A stretch of 64,000 nucleotides of DNA from Vandiemenella viatica (Eukaryota > Arthropoda > Insecta > Orthoptera > Morabidae): positions 121,572,095-121,636,094 of the forward strand of contig CM061920.1 in NCBI GenBank assembly GCA_031002005.1. The letters are read 5' to 3'. The translations under genes were made by a program, and so were the position numbers. The notes under the pieces are model-generated. The model searched no databases and was not told the DNA's origin. It was given only the letters and a program-made list of their open reading frames with translations. Shown here piece after piece: positions 1 to 13,110 of the stretch; positions within the stretch are counted from its first letter, which is position 1; each line of letters starts with the position of its first letter.

Positions 1-124
1 TACGGATAAAACCATATGCTTACAACAGCCAGATAATATATGATTATTGGACCAACACAAAGAATCAGTCTACCAAGGGAAGGTCGCCATGTAAAATTAA
101 GATTTGATTCATGCCGTATGTTAT

Positions 125-345
125 AAAAGCTCATGGCCAGAGGTGTAATGTGACAAAGCAGCCGTTGTCAAGGAAATCGGCAATGGAATATTCCGCTGAA
201 TCCAAACACTTTCTACGTCGCGTCATGGAGATTCTGAGGGGCGCGGCGCAGCGTGCGAATTCTGTGTCTCATAAGCTCGTTGTCGCTGGATCGAGTCTCA
301 CTGCTGGAAAACTTTTCTATTTACTCAAATGTGTAAACAGATAAC
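125..345 (+). repeat. SINE-like repeat with tRNA-Met-like segment (family D, copy 1)
   Basis: Positions 245-310 resemble an elongator tRNA-Met: a GGCGCAGCG A-box-like stretch, CTCATAA at 268-274 matching a CAU anticodon loop, then GCTGGATCGAGTCTCA (285-300) as a degenerate B box. The upstream part (GCTCATGGCC...AATCGGCA) is shared with the inverted copy at 939-1190, so the whole block is one repeat and not a lone tRNA. It is too diverged to be a functional tRNA. No target-site duplication was found. Confidence 0.5.
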
Positions 346-938
346 TCCCGGCAATCAGTTTCAACAGTTTTGCATGTAATAACTTTTTGACATGTAGTTT
401 TTCGAGGAAGAACCGACGCTTTTGAACTTCATTTTGATGTTCGCAAACAAAGTTATATTTCAAAAATACAAATATTTGCTGCGGCAGGTCTGGAATACAA
501 ATACCAAATACAATTTTAGTTCAAGGACAGATGTTCCTTCCCGCATAAACGGACGGGAGGGCCGAAACGGGCGCCGTATAACAGCATAGTTGCCTGCTAA
601 ATTCGAAAGAAGATAGAAGCGGTTCCTAGCACAATATATAAATGTTTCGAAAATCAGTGTGTACGTGAGAGTTTCATTTACGCTGTTAAATAAAATGGAG
701 GCGACAAAATCCGAGAGTGGTCCAGGCCCTTAGCATGAATGTGATATGATCAAAGAAGATTCGTTACAAAGTTAAGTTCCCGAACAACAATTGAAAGATA
801 AGTTGATGTATTTTGAAAGCCTCCTCCACAATAATAATCTCATTCCAATAGAACCGTCTCCATCAGTCAATGAAGAAGCCATGGTAATGGGGGAAATTTT
901 ACTAAAAAAACTTATAATATGCGTAATTTTTGAAACTG
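346..938. other. Spacer between inverted family D copies
   Basis: AT-rich, no coding capacity and no recognised repeat. With its flanking copies it would form the loop of a large inverted-repeat structure. Confidence 0.4.
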
Positions 939-1190
939 AATTTTCTGTATACCTGCATATTTGAATAAGTAAATTAATGAAGTTGCCAGCAGTGGGATGT
1001 GATCTGGTGACTGCGCACTTATAAAGCAGAGAGCTTGCTCGCTGCGCCATGCGCCGCTGGAAATTTCCTTCGCGTCGAAAGTATTTGAACACAACCGGAA
1101 TTTTTCAATGCCGATTTCCTCGACAACAGCGAAGAAGCGCGTTTTACTGCTTTGCGACATTACATCTCCAGCCATGAGCTTTTATTATAC
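939..1190 (-). repeat. SINE-like repeat with tRNA-Met-like segment (family D, copy 2)
   Basis: The reverse complement matches 125-345 along its length: AGCTCATGGC, AATGTCGCAAAGCAG, TGTCGAGGAAATCGGCA, TGGCGCAGCGAGC, then CCCACTGCTGGCAACTT. Insertions and substitutions are frequent, indicating an old pair. Short frames here are translations of the repeat, not genes. Confidence 0.5.
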
Positions 1191-1304
1191 ACAGTATGAA
1201 CCGAATCTGAATTTTACAATTGGTGGCCTCCACTTGTAAATGAAAATATTTAGTATCATGGTCCTTATTCGGCACACTAGAGAGTGAATATTAAGCGATC
1301 CCAG

Positions 1305-1654
1305 TAAGGGAGCGTCCATCCTCCTGTGAACCCCCTCTCCTCCCCCCTACGTAGCACGTAGCTTCCCCCCCCCCCCCTACTGTTTCCACTAGACATTTTG
1401 TACTGTTTTCTGTTATCAGATTATCGTAGATTACATATGGATATAATTAAATGACGGAAATTAATATTCACATGCTGTTGTGTATTCTGTGCCTCATTTT
1501 AACTGTGACAAATACTATAAATGGAAACTTACCTGGCATGGCTCGGAACTCCCCCCCCCTCCCCTTTTTTTCCACGTAGCCCAGCGTAGGTTTCCAGCCA
1601 ACACCTCCCCTACCTCCCCCCAGACCTATCCACCTAGTTTATGGACGCTCCCTA
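1305..1654 (-). mobile_element. Harbinger-type MITE, copy 1
   Basis: Terminal inverted repeats GGGAGCGTCCAT at the left and ATGGACGCTCCC at the right are flanked by TAA on both sides, the trinucleotide duplication expected of PIF/Harbinger elements. About 350 bp and non-coding. The interior carries long C runs near both ends on the plus strand (G runs on the element strand) around an AT-rich middle. Read in reverse complement it aligns with 16427-16825, including GTTAAAATGAGG and ACAACAGCAT. Confidence 0.75.
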
Positions 1655-4600
1655 ATCTGCATTTTGGAGCAAACTTCTACAGTTCCGAATGCTTATTCTG
1701 ATACTCCTGACGCATAGCAAGGTAACTGGAGCTGAGGTTGGAATGTTGCCTCGTTTTGATAACTCACCCGTTCCATGGCAGTGGGTGATGAGACGCCGGG
1801 GGAAGCAGTGATATTACCCTCTCACGTCGGCAGCCGCCGTTTAGAAGCAGTCAACACCTGCAAAATGCAAAAACAGACCCTCATTTAAATAAATCGTTAG
1901 TGCCATGTTTACGCATTCGCTTTCCATTTAAATGCCTCATGCCTGCGGAGAAAATTTAAAAAGGTGCGCGGAATTGCTTTGTTCTTTCCGAGTTTTAGGG
2001 AATCAGAGGTTAAATTACTCATATGGAATAGAATATTTCTGTCAGCGCGCAATGATAATCTGTAGTTAGTAATCCGATTCGCCTTATCCGCAATATCCAG
2101 AATTCAGTGACATTTATTCAGGTTAGATAACCATCAAAGTAGGACGGGGATATTGCGTGTATACAATCCGTCGCGTAATTGAATGCATTCATTCACTGTT
2201 ATAAATGTGCATATATAATTGTATTGCGACAAAAATAATACAAACGTTTCAGGTAACCTAAACTAGTTCTTTTTAACCTGGTTCAGTAAATACTCTTCAA
2301 ACGAACTGAAACAGAGAGCATTGTGATATATTTTCTAATAATTTAAAACCAGTTAGCATATAATCTGGTGAAATAATGGCTATAATAAATATTAGTCTTT
2401 GTAACATAACAGGAATAGTTTTTTGATTTAAGTGGAATGTAATGATAACTTTCCATGACAAATTATATTTGGTTTCTTGGACATGGATGCTGTTGAATAG
2501 CGATTGCTCTGAGAAGAAGAAAAAGAAAAGAAATTTAGCCATGATGAAAGAGATATACACCGAGTGTTGAACAGCGGATAACGTGTACATGAATTGCTGC
2601 TAGCAACATTACGGTAACTGCTCCAAAAAGAACCTGGCAGTTTTTGATAGTTTCTCTCTCCGATGTATTTCCGTGGGGCGGTAAACAAAACGACGTTAAT
2701 AAAGTTTGAACCCGTGTAAAAATATAAAAGACTACATTCTTTATTTGGGGAAAGTAAAGAGTAAATCATTTTAAACCAGATCGCAATTATTAAAACATCT
2801 ATAACTTACAACTCGGTCATTTATATAACCAGCTTAAGTTATATGACACATAAGTCCGATAATTATACGGCCCATTGGTAGAGCGAAAGATGTTATGTTT
2901 TGAAATAAGTAATATCATAGATTTGTTAGCATTACGTTGTCTGACATACCAATTGAAGAGTTGAAGATCATAGCGATAAAAATGAAACCGCAGATACTTT
3001 GAGTTTAGCTTCTAAATTTTGATATCAGAAATTTTAAAGTAACTTCAAAATAATCACCTAAGACTTTTCCGAAGGAAAATTTTTCATTTAAAAAAAATAC
3101 AATAACGAATCCTTTACCAATTTATCACCTCTACAAGAGAAACAATTAATAAAAGCAGTGTGGCCAAAGTATCTAAAGCACCCACAACCAGAAAGCTATG
3201 TGGCTAACCTAGAACATGAAAATGTGAAACAATTAAGTACGGATACAAATCAAATGCGAAGATATAAAATATCCTTATCTCAGAGACAATATTAATCAAA
3301 ATACGAGTGTATTAATCAGGATGTTTATTTCTTCTACAATAATCTTTTTGACATCATAAACTAGAATTCAATCGAGGAAGAGATCTAGTAGATGGATAAA
3401 GATATTTTTATTGATTGGTTTTATTTTTCACACAGACCCAAGCGTTGGTCTGAAACTAAGCATGATGATTACGATCATTTTGGAAGAAATATTTAATTTG
3501 AAGAATAAAACTGAACAATCTGAATGTTCAAATAATAAAATAGTTGATAAAATCATTAGAATAACTAATTAGTCTATAATTTCTTCAGTATTCGAGCATA
3601 AATAAAACTGTAAGGAAACTAGCAAATACGTAATGAGCTAACTTTAAATGTTGAACCGTCCAGTAAGTTATTACCTTATGGAGCGAGATGATCACATTCA
3701 GCGACCGCGAAAGTGTAGAATAGAAGAAAGATCACATCATATCACAAGTGATGACGGTCTCTAGGGTATTTTAAACTTGATTCAGTTGCACAGATCGTTT
3801 AAGCTTACACGGATTTTTTTTAACGAACTTCTACGTTATTTTTATAATTGAACTGTAGCTGGAATATTGTAATTTATGTAGATTCACGACCATACAAATT
3901 TCACAGAATTTTGTAGTTTTAAAACAATATTGACAAATACGGTTGATACTATTATCTTGTGAGACCACTGCCACTCATTAAAAATTACATTAAGCATAGA
4001 ACCTCAAGAAATCAAGACAGACATAGCCAGCCAAAGCAACAGCAATAGCAGGCTCCAGTACAAACTAAAAGTATGAAAGACGAATGATATTAAATCCAAC
4101 TGTTGAAATTAACGTTAGCCTCGGAGACGAGAAACGGATAAAAACTTTTTCAATCTCTTTCCGCTATTGAATAACAAGTAAATTACTTCAGTTGTTCCGT
4201 AATGAGCAGCTACCAAACAAAGGAGAACTATCATCGGTAATTTTGTCACTACTCCGTACTTTTCAGGGCATTATTGAGAATGGATCGGTGTTTTACGATG
4301 ACTACAGTCTCTGAATATTGTACCCTCACAGTATTTTGTTTGTTTAATATGAGACCACAACTAAATTCGTAATAATGTGAAATAGCAACTATGCCTAATA
4401 CTTGACGGGTAAGGTGATATTAATAAAAAGAATAAGCGGGAAACTTATTAAACTTCTGTAACAAGAACTTAACGGGAATTTTGTTTCGTGATAATAATGG
4501 AGATAATAGAGAAAATTAAACACATAGCTTCATTCTGTGTATCACAGAATTGTAAAAGAAATATCGTTTCTTGTGACAAATACATCACATACACTAAGTT

Positions 4601-5270
4601 ATGTAACTAAGTAGATAGTCTGCTATCTCATTTTAAAATCTATAATGAAATAGATTTATAGAGTCCATAGCTTTAAGTGCAAATTTTTTTTCTTTTTTGC
4701 GAATTTCGGCATCTTTTGAGTTATTCAGTAATTCCACCAAACTGTCATCGGTATGTTTATTTTTTGAGCTGAAATATTACATCCTGCTCAGCTACTCGCT
4801 TTGTGACGAAGTCATTTACGAATGTTGTTTGTCTTTACTTTCGTCAGAGAAAAAAAATCACTTATTTCCGAGATGATAAAAAGTTATTTATTTTCTCAAC
4901 TTGTGTTGAATTCAGTGGAGATTTAGAAAGAGAGCATCTCACATTTCTTTCGAGGGCCAGTGCTCGCATTTGTTTACCGTTAATTAACGATTTACAAGAT
5001 ATTACGTTACTCACCTGGAGTAAAGTTAAAGTAGATAATTAAATTAAGATTTTTTAAAATGAAGGAAAGTTGTGCTCCGATGCCAAACCATTGTTAAAAA
5101 AAGAAACGGAAAAAACCAACACAATTGCTCCTCTTTGAAGTTAATAGGGTTAAATATTAAGCTTGAGATATCTTTGAACAATAAATAATTTATATTTTAA
5201 ATTAATAACTAATATTAGGGATGAATTCTTATGAACATGATCAATAGCTATGTTTAATAGCAATGTAAAA
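1655..5270. other. Unannotated AT-rich DNA
   Basis: No coding signature, recognisable repeat or structured RNA was seen. Short frames here lack recognisable motifs. A moderately GC-rich patch lies at about 1730-1860. Confidence 0.5.
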
Positions 5271-5274
5271 TTAA

Positions 5275-5455
5275 ATAAAACCCTCTGTTGTGGTCAGACC
5301 TTCAGTTAAAGTGTGATCTAAACAATGGAGCGTCCTAGTGTGGCTTTTATGATCAAGCATAACTCTTAACAATACATGGCCCCACCGGAAATTGAACCCG
5401 GGATAAATTGTTCAGAAACGACGAGGGCGTCCTACTGGGAAACATAGTTACAGGT
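5275..5455 (-). mobile_element. tRNA-derived SINE, family C, copy 1
   Basis: On the minus strand, CCCGGGTTCAATTTCCGG at about 5389-5406 supplies a B-box-like segment. Plus-strand landmarks CAGTTAAAGTG, GAGCGTCCTAG and TATGATCAAGCATAACTC recur in the same order in copies at 24316, 28193 and 38375, which defines the family. The 3' end of the SINE lies at the low coordinate. Boundaries are approximate. Confidence 0.55.
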
Positions 5456-6559
5456 ATGATTAGGATGAGACTAAAATGATTAGAACTCCGTATTTCCTTG
5501 CAAGGCTACTGTGGTCTGTTTGTGTGGATGTGACGTGATCTGCAGACTACAGGTCGAGTGGACCTACGTAACACTTCACACACTTTCAAGCTGTTTTTCT
5601 AAGTGGTAAAAAAAAATTTTTAAAAAAATTGATAAAACGTATTCTAAAATACAAAAAGTGTAAGGATCTTGTATTTGAGAAGACCTTACAACAAACATCC
5701 GGATAACAATTTGTCTTTTTACTGGCTCTCGAGCACAGAAATATTTTATTATTCAAGATTGAAACAAGTCCAGACGAACGTTCTTTGGGCGGAAATATAT
5801 TAAATTCTGGTGGAAACACTCTCATCATTAGACAAGTTGCGTGGAGCGTTGTTTTATGGCCCCGGCTGTCTGCTCTTGGGGAGTGGAGTGGTAAACAGCC
5901 GCAGGCTTAGAGCTTACAGAAACCAGTTCAGCAGTGATGGAATTATAACCGTTGTAGGCTAGTTCTACTACTACTGCACCCTCCACTGGTTCAGAAGGTA
6001 ACTACCACTATTTTAGATCAATCATTCGTTTACTCTCCGAGCACCTGTGAGAAGTGCAGAATATAATCACAGCTTTTGGAGTGTGTCAAGCATTGTACTG
6101 TACATTTCTACAATATTTCCAACTTAACAACTTCTCAGGAACTCATTCAAGGAGCTGCCCACATAACCGTAGTCAAGTTATTGTTAAGTCTCTTTTTACC
6201 TTGGTAAATAGCTTTCAGACGTCGGTTAGAAGACTGCAACCTCAAAAGACTGCGAGTACAGCTAGGCGGACCACTTTGGTGTAAGTTGTGTCCTCTACGC
6301 CCGGTCGACAGGTGTCACAGTCGCTTGGCTCTACCGCATCTGGCAATGAAACCCGAATCATCTTGAGCTCTCTCGTACGAGAGTGGCTGTAGGATAGGTC
6401 GCTACTCAACTGTTGCTGGATAGTGCAGCAGCAAGTGGACCTCTGTAACTTGACCTCACGGAGCACTTTGAAACCGACACAAAGGTCGGCAGCGCAGTAG
6501 AGTGGGCTGTTGCCTCACTGCGGAAGCAGAAGTTCCAACCACGGACGACACTATCTATG
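5456..6559. other. Unannotated DNA with moderately GC-rich stretch
   Basis: The part from about 6240 to 6560 is more GC-rich than its surroundings but shows no convincing coding frame or known repeat. Confidence 0.4.
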
Positions 6560-6735
6560 GCGAAAACACGGAAACTGGAAAGTTTATCGCAACATCATTT
6601 TCCCGTCTGATAACTCCTTAAAGACGCCGACTCCGAGAAGTGAAGGTTCGAACCCCAGTCAAGTCCGCCATTTTTTCGGACACTTGACACTACTTCCACG
6701 TGTGACCAAGCTTTCTCTACGTATGCGAAATACAC
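6560..6735 (+). repeat. Possible tRNA-derived SINE remnant
   Basis: GAAGGTTCGAACCCCAGTC near 6643-6661 is a good Pol III B box in a tRNA T-arm context, followed by a non-tRNA stretch as in SINEs. No clear A box or target-site duplication was found. A chance B box is possible. Confidence 0.35.
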
Positions 6736-9700
6736 AATAAAAGTTCTGGCGCTCGCATTTCACGTTAAATATAAGTCTGTCACGACAGAGGCAGAATGAT
6801 TAGCGTTTGAAATTTTGCCATTAAGTTCACAAAAATTTTAATTCCATCAACTCTTTAGTGCAGCACGAATTTATAAGTATTAGTAAGCAGCCCCAGCACA
6901 TAACAGGAACTATGGTGTAAACTTTGCTTTTTTAAGAAACAAATCTTCAACATGACTGTGGAAAAGAATGGTGTTGTTAAATTTTATTTTACACAGCATC
7001 ATCGTTGGGTGAAGCAAAGATTTATAGTCAATGCCGAGCATCCGGAAGACACCTAACCTTCCCCCCTACACAAAAAAGGGTGAGGGGGGGGGGAATATTC
7101 AGCGGCCATATTGTAGCTGTATATATGGGGATATGGGAACGTATTTCCCATATTCCATTTCCGAGGTAACAAGTTGCAATCTAGGAGCGTGAAGACACGT
7201 GGACCTTTCATCCCAGGGTAATCGCCCAAATACTGCCACCAAGGTTCTTCTTAAAATTTAAATATGGAAGCATGACCCATTAAGTTACGCTTACATATGA
7301 ACTCATCATTAAATATTGTTAAGCTTCGTTATGGTCTTCGCCCCAATGGGCATTAAACACCCCGTACGATATGTATATTCTGCCTGAAAAATCGACAAAT
7401 TTTCGGGTATATATCAGTGATCGACATATATTTACAGTTGAAAAGAAAACTGAATTTCGTATCTGATAGTCAGTCGGCCATCCGAACGTCTAAAATCATT
7501 TAACGTTGCGTAGTTGATATGACCACTAATACTCTTCTTTGTATAGGCCTCCGCAATTTCGTAGAGACACATGCGTGAATCAACCTAGCTTTGAAAGGAA
7601 CTTCTCACACAATCCTGATAAATTTGCATAAATGTTATCGTTGTTTTTAGCCAGATTTTGTTTTCAGCGATTATTTTTAAGCAGATCGTTGTCCTAATAC
7701 TCCATGGATCAAAACTTGGGATTAGAAGACTCCACATTTCTAAGTCATTTAGGCCCACCTACGCAGAACGTGACACACGACAGTGGACAGTGGCGACCAG
7801 CGATACTGCTACGACACACAGGATAAGACAACTCTGTGGCGGTTAGTGTCTGTCTAGTGGGACGCTCTCCCGCGAACACGATTATACTTCATTATTTCAT
7901 TCTGTTGACCTTAAATAAGTTTTATTGGATTAAAAAATATCTACAACGCATACGCACTGATGAGGAGACTCTGTTTCTTGGGGTGCTGGACTATTGCCGT
8001 AATGGCATAGCACTTTCTTTACGTGTAAGAAATTTGGAATGTTTTACAGCCACAGTAATTACAGAGATGTGGAAATATTGATGGGATATACACTAAACAG
8101 GAGTTCCCAACTAACAGTGGTTCCAGTTATTTCTTCAATAAATATTTTTGATCGCTCTCCTAGCTTTATCACCCATGTTATAAGTTTATGGTAGTCGACG
8201 TCGGCAATTATGGACGGCAAAGTGACTGCGCTATTTCCAAAGATTCAAATTTCTGCAAAGATTGCATTGAAGCAAAACCATTTTACTTCCTAAACAACTA
8301 CTGGGCCGCAGCGTCAACGTTCTCTATGTGTTTCGGGGCGACGAAACCATTACTTTTCATACTTACTTAATGAAACAATTTTTCAAAACTGAGGTCATTA
8401 GTTACAGAAAGAAAACCGGAATGCTATATGCATAACTACACCTTCCTAAGAAATAATACAAAATTATCATCCACCGAAAATGAACAGCTTTAATCAATCC
8501 GAGCTTTCCACGAACCGCAGATCAAACACTGCTGCTACGTTTCAAATCCGCGAAAAGTTGTCTGATTTCTTCAATAAATGAAGAGGCATGGCGCTTTTAG
8601 AAAGATTTAGGCCTAGAAGTGTTCTAAAGAATCTAGAATCTAGACACAAAGATATTTGTAACATGGAACAAAACATATATATATATAAACTTCGTGTAAC
8701 TATTTAAATACCATTTTAAGCATCTAATTATTGCCACTGATCGCAGATATTATTGAAGTACACATATATAAACAAACAAAATTATCAAGTTCAATGCGTG
8801 ACTAAATAATAATAAAATGTTTCTTTTTGTTTTAAATAAAATAACTTTTTTTTAGTTTATTAATTCATTTTGTTTAGCTGATATAATGTATTTATTATTT
8901 AATTAATTTATTTATATTAGCAAAACTTTATTTATACAGGGAAAATGAACATTAAAAAAGTTATTACTGTAAATTTATTTGCAGTTTTCAACAACCTTTT
9001 GTGGTTACTGTGGCTGGTTCCATATAAATCTCAATCAGTCACTATCCTCACCCGCCAAGTCACCATACAATACCATAACTCCGTAATTCCGGACAACTGT
9101 GTCGGTGATAAAAGATTGTACTGCCGCGATGCGTCGCTTTTCATGTGAGCGACCTATTGAGAAACTGCGTGATACAATTCTACCGCCTAACCGCCGAGGC
9201 ACGGTTCTGTGTGTCGGGCCTTAAGTGTTTTAAATCAAACACGGCCATGTCTGAAACAATGGGCAAAATCAAGAAAACATAAATAAATTAGGGAAAGAAA
9301 CAAAAGATTTACAAGAAGCCACTCCGTAGGCTTAACAATTTTGGACTAATAGGCGAGTTACATGCTGGACAAGCATTGCTGGTGTTTTGGTGACGTATTC
9401 AATGAAGCGTAAGATTTTCAACTTTGTCCTGAGGCTGCAATTTTCTTATCAGACCATTGTTTTATTTGAATTAGCGATGAGCAAAGAACCTGAGAAGGAG
9501 CTGCTGCAGCCACTCACTGTTCTTTAGATCTTAACCGCATAATGGCGAAATACATCATTGGATCAGATTAAGAATTAATAATTCGCTATAACCATTCTTT
9601 CTATACAAGAAGCACCTTGTTGTGGAAGTGAAGGATTGAATTAAGTTGTGTAGAGACGAAAATTTTCATCAACAATGATATTTCGTCTCTTCATGTAAAG

Positions 9701-12700
9701 GTGTTTCGTTCAATCGATAACTCATTTAATTAGGTAAAGGCTGTGATTATATTGCAAACCTCAGAACATCTGAAAGTCTGACAACGCTTTTAAAGTTTCT
9801 ACGAAATATTCGAGTATGTATTATGCTTGTACTTTTCACACAGTTATTCCCCATTCATTTTTAAAAGTCTGTTCACCTATTTTTCTCGAAAAACCGAAGC
9901 CGAATAAAACATACAATAATTGGATGACGTCCTTTTAGTTTTGTGGTAGCTACCCTCTCTTACGGCGGAACCATGTAAACGATAGTTTCAAGAATCGCAT
10001 TCATCTTTGTTGATTTAACTTTCGGAATTATGGATTAAATGATTAGTTTACAAAATTTCTGGGGACTATATATTTCAAGAGATAATGGTGAATTATTGTC
10101 CCTTCGGAGGTGCGAAGGTTGCGAATACTGATATCAAATTCAAACGGCAAATTTCTGGTTGCCTAAATTCGATCCACCCAAAAATAATATGTAGGTATGG
10201 CGAAAGCTTTTTCTGCGAGAATTATATTTCCTCATAAATATTCGCAGTACGAATTCCAAGAATAAAACTAAACCAGTAGGATGAAAAAGGTTTTTTATTC
10301 ATTTTTTAATCAGAAATATGCGAAATTTATAAAGGACTGCAAATATATGATAAAAGAGGGAATTTTCTGTTTGCTTGTTCCAGTTTATTGATTTGGTAGC
10401 TACTATCGACTGAGGCATACCAAGAATGATTGAAGAATAAAGTAACGCCATGTTCCTAGGAATAAATGAAGCTTGTAATATATCATCCGGATGACAGTGC
10501 ATTTAACTTATCCACATCCGCAAATGTTTTGTGTTTAGAGAGTCGCTCCTGTAATAGTTCGAAATAAAGTTAAAACAAACTTCTCAGTACACGCAGTTTT
10601 TATGATTCGTACACTGGACCATGATTTCATTTCCAGCTGAGACAGACGAAAGGTTAAACCTAAGCTATCTCGCGATTACAACAGCAACAAACAGGAAATT
10701 ATTTTAAAACACTGTCTGCATAAATTGCTTCGAAATCCGGAGAATTGCATAAAAAGAAATTTTAGGTAGTTTAATTAGTATTAATAAGAAGAAAGAGTTA
10801 TTTCTCTGAATGACGTATGGTACAAGCTTAGTACTGGCAAATGATACGTCCTGTTATCTGGCATTACACTCATTCATGCCCAGTAGTCAAGTTCCAGAAC
10901 CTTGTCTTCCGTTGGACTCCCTAATTAGACATAGTTAAACAGTTAGAGAGGTTTTCTGGAGATTATTGGGTGTTCACCAAGACAATCAGAGGCCGCATTT
11001 CTCTCGTTGCTGTCGGTAAAAAGGGTAATTTGTAACAATAAAAGGAGACAAACCGTGAAATTTCAGATTTGTTGGTGACTATTTTGCTCCCCGTTGTGGT
11101 GAGAAAAAGTAACGTGCATAGGGGGGCCTATATATTATGAGCTGCAGTAACTTAAATGTATAATAATAGTAGTAAATGTCTCAGAGATAAATATTTTGTA
11201 CAGAAAGTATTTTATTTTCAGTGTTTTTCATGTCATGTAATGTGATTCAATCTGCGTGCTGCAATATATCAGTAAAACAGAAAGAACATCTCATATAATT
11301 CTTTTTTAATGCTATTCCAAAGGTGATTATACTAGTAAAGTATTGATGATAAAGAACGTCACACTTTTAGTTCACTGAGTATTATTGAAACTGACAGTCG
11401 GATGAACAAGTGAGACTAATTCATGAATATTTTGTTGTTATCAACCGTTTTTGTTTTAAACAAACCATTCATCTACGGAACGTTAGGACAATGACCTTCT
11501 TAGAATGGCTACAAACTTTCATTTGAAATATTTAAGCATGAGAATCAATGTCATATTGACAAGATAAGGTAAATATTGTAATGGATTTTCTACTCACAGA
11601 AAGCTTATTTGCTTTAATAGTTCACTTTTTCTACTCTGCATGATAATGAATGTGCCTTATACATTATGCAACGGAATTCCTTCTTGAAATTGAAAGAAAA
11701 AAGAATTACTTGTCCTTTTTTATGAACGAGGCTCATCGGAGAATTTATTGATGTTCGCAATGGTTGGCAATAAAATATGTAGAATTTAATTTTTTTAAAG
11801 GTGTGCCTTTCGTAAGGATTCTCGCGAAATGGCAAGAGATTTTACGAATTCCAGCTTTTCGCTCATGACAGATATGATTCTACTGACAGAAAAATTGTCT
11901 AAAGCAACGCCACCTACGTTCTAGACCAGCAACCTGAGACCAGAATCAACCAGTTATTTCCGATTTTGTTGTAGCACAAAAGGTGGCCATCGACCGCTTT
12001 ATTGCTATTGTCCACGTAAATACCATGACGAAATTTACGGTATCTGACCGGATCAGAAAACAAAAAGTTTTTACCAATAAAAGTAGAGGTGTACATCCTA
12101 CCCTTTGTAGCAAACCGATTTCATTTTATCATATACAACTTCTTTATGCAATTTTAATTACTAATTAGTAGTCGTAATATGTTCTAATCGTAGCATTTTT
12201 AAATTGGTTTTTACATGCAACAATTGAAGTTTCGTTTATTGTTTAAGATGTCTGTTCATGTGAACCAAAAGTGTTCTCAAGTTTACAAACTCATAACGTA
12301 GCCCAAATAGGGAATTTCGGAATTTGATAATTTTAACGTGTTAGATGTGAGCCAAATTAATATTTACGCGTCCACATTACTTCTTCTTGTATTCAGTTAT
12401 TTGTAAATGTTAATTATTATCATGCTGTAGTATTAATGGGAGGGACCGAGGCGTAGCATATCTGTTGGTTTTCGGATCTTAGAAGACTAGTTTAACATGT
12501 GATTAAGACATAACACAGTGAAACAAACAAAAAATATTTTAGTATGTTATTTGCTGTTATTAATCAGCAACAGTAGTTTAAAAGAAACCACTATCAAAAA
12601 TAAACTACGGTTATCTGCATAAATGTACGTTAAGTTGCATTTTTAAATACTGGATAGTTATAGCATAACATGCCAGTTGCAGTATTTATCTTTGCAAATG

Positions 12701-13110
12701 AAATTATAATAATTAACGTAACGCGTAAGAAAATAAAAATTTTATCTGGTAACTTTCTGTGCACGGTTGGTATATCTTGCTTCACTGTGTGCCGTAACTC
12801 ATGACGCTTTCGTCTCTAAATTAGTTAAGCAAGAACGTAGATTAAATTTCATACCTACATAACTGGTAGTTTAGAAGAGTATAAATGAAAATAAGTGAGC
12901 ATACGTTTGTTGTTTAATCAACAAAGCGTAGAAGGCCAACTGAAAAACAAATCATTTTGTGTATTACATAAAATCAGCTTTTTAGCTGCTTCTAAAATCA
13001 GTGGGAACTGAATGTTTCCAACAGACGCTATAAAGGAGGCCTTCCTTGGTGCTTTGGATGAGATATTCTGGCAATACCTTATGTCTCACAGACATTTTCA
13101 GTATATGAAA
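6736..13110. other. Long unannotated AT-rich interval
   Basis: No gene, transposase, reverse transcriptase or tandem array was recognised. A G/C homopolymer patch occurs near 7063-7093 and short TA runs near 8675-8690. The small frames present show no motif and have AT-driven composition. Confidence 0.5.

Noticed and set aside
268..310. Functional tRNA-Met gene
   Set aside because: Only the anticodon loop and T-arm region resemble tRNA; stems are disrupted and the segment is part of a repeat.
7950..8000. CTGATGA-type hit near 7959 as another hammerhead
   Set aside because: No GAAA partner or stem II follows at a workable distance.
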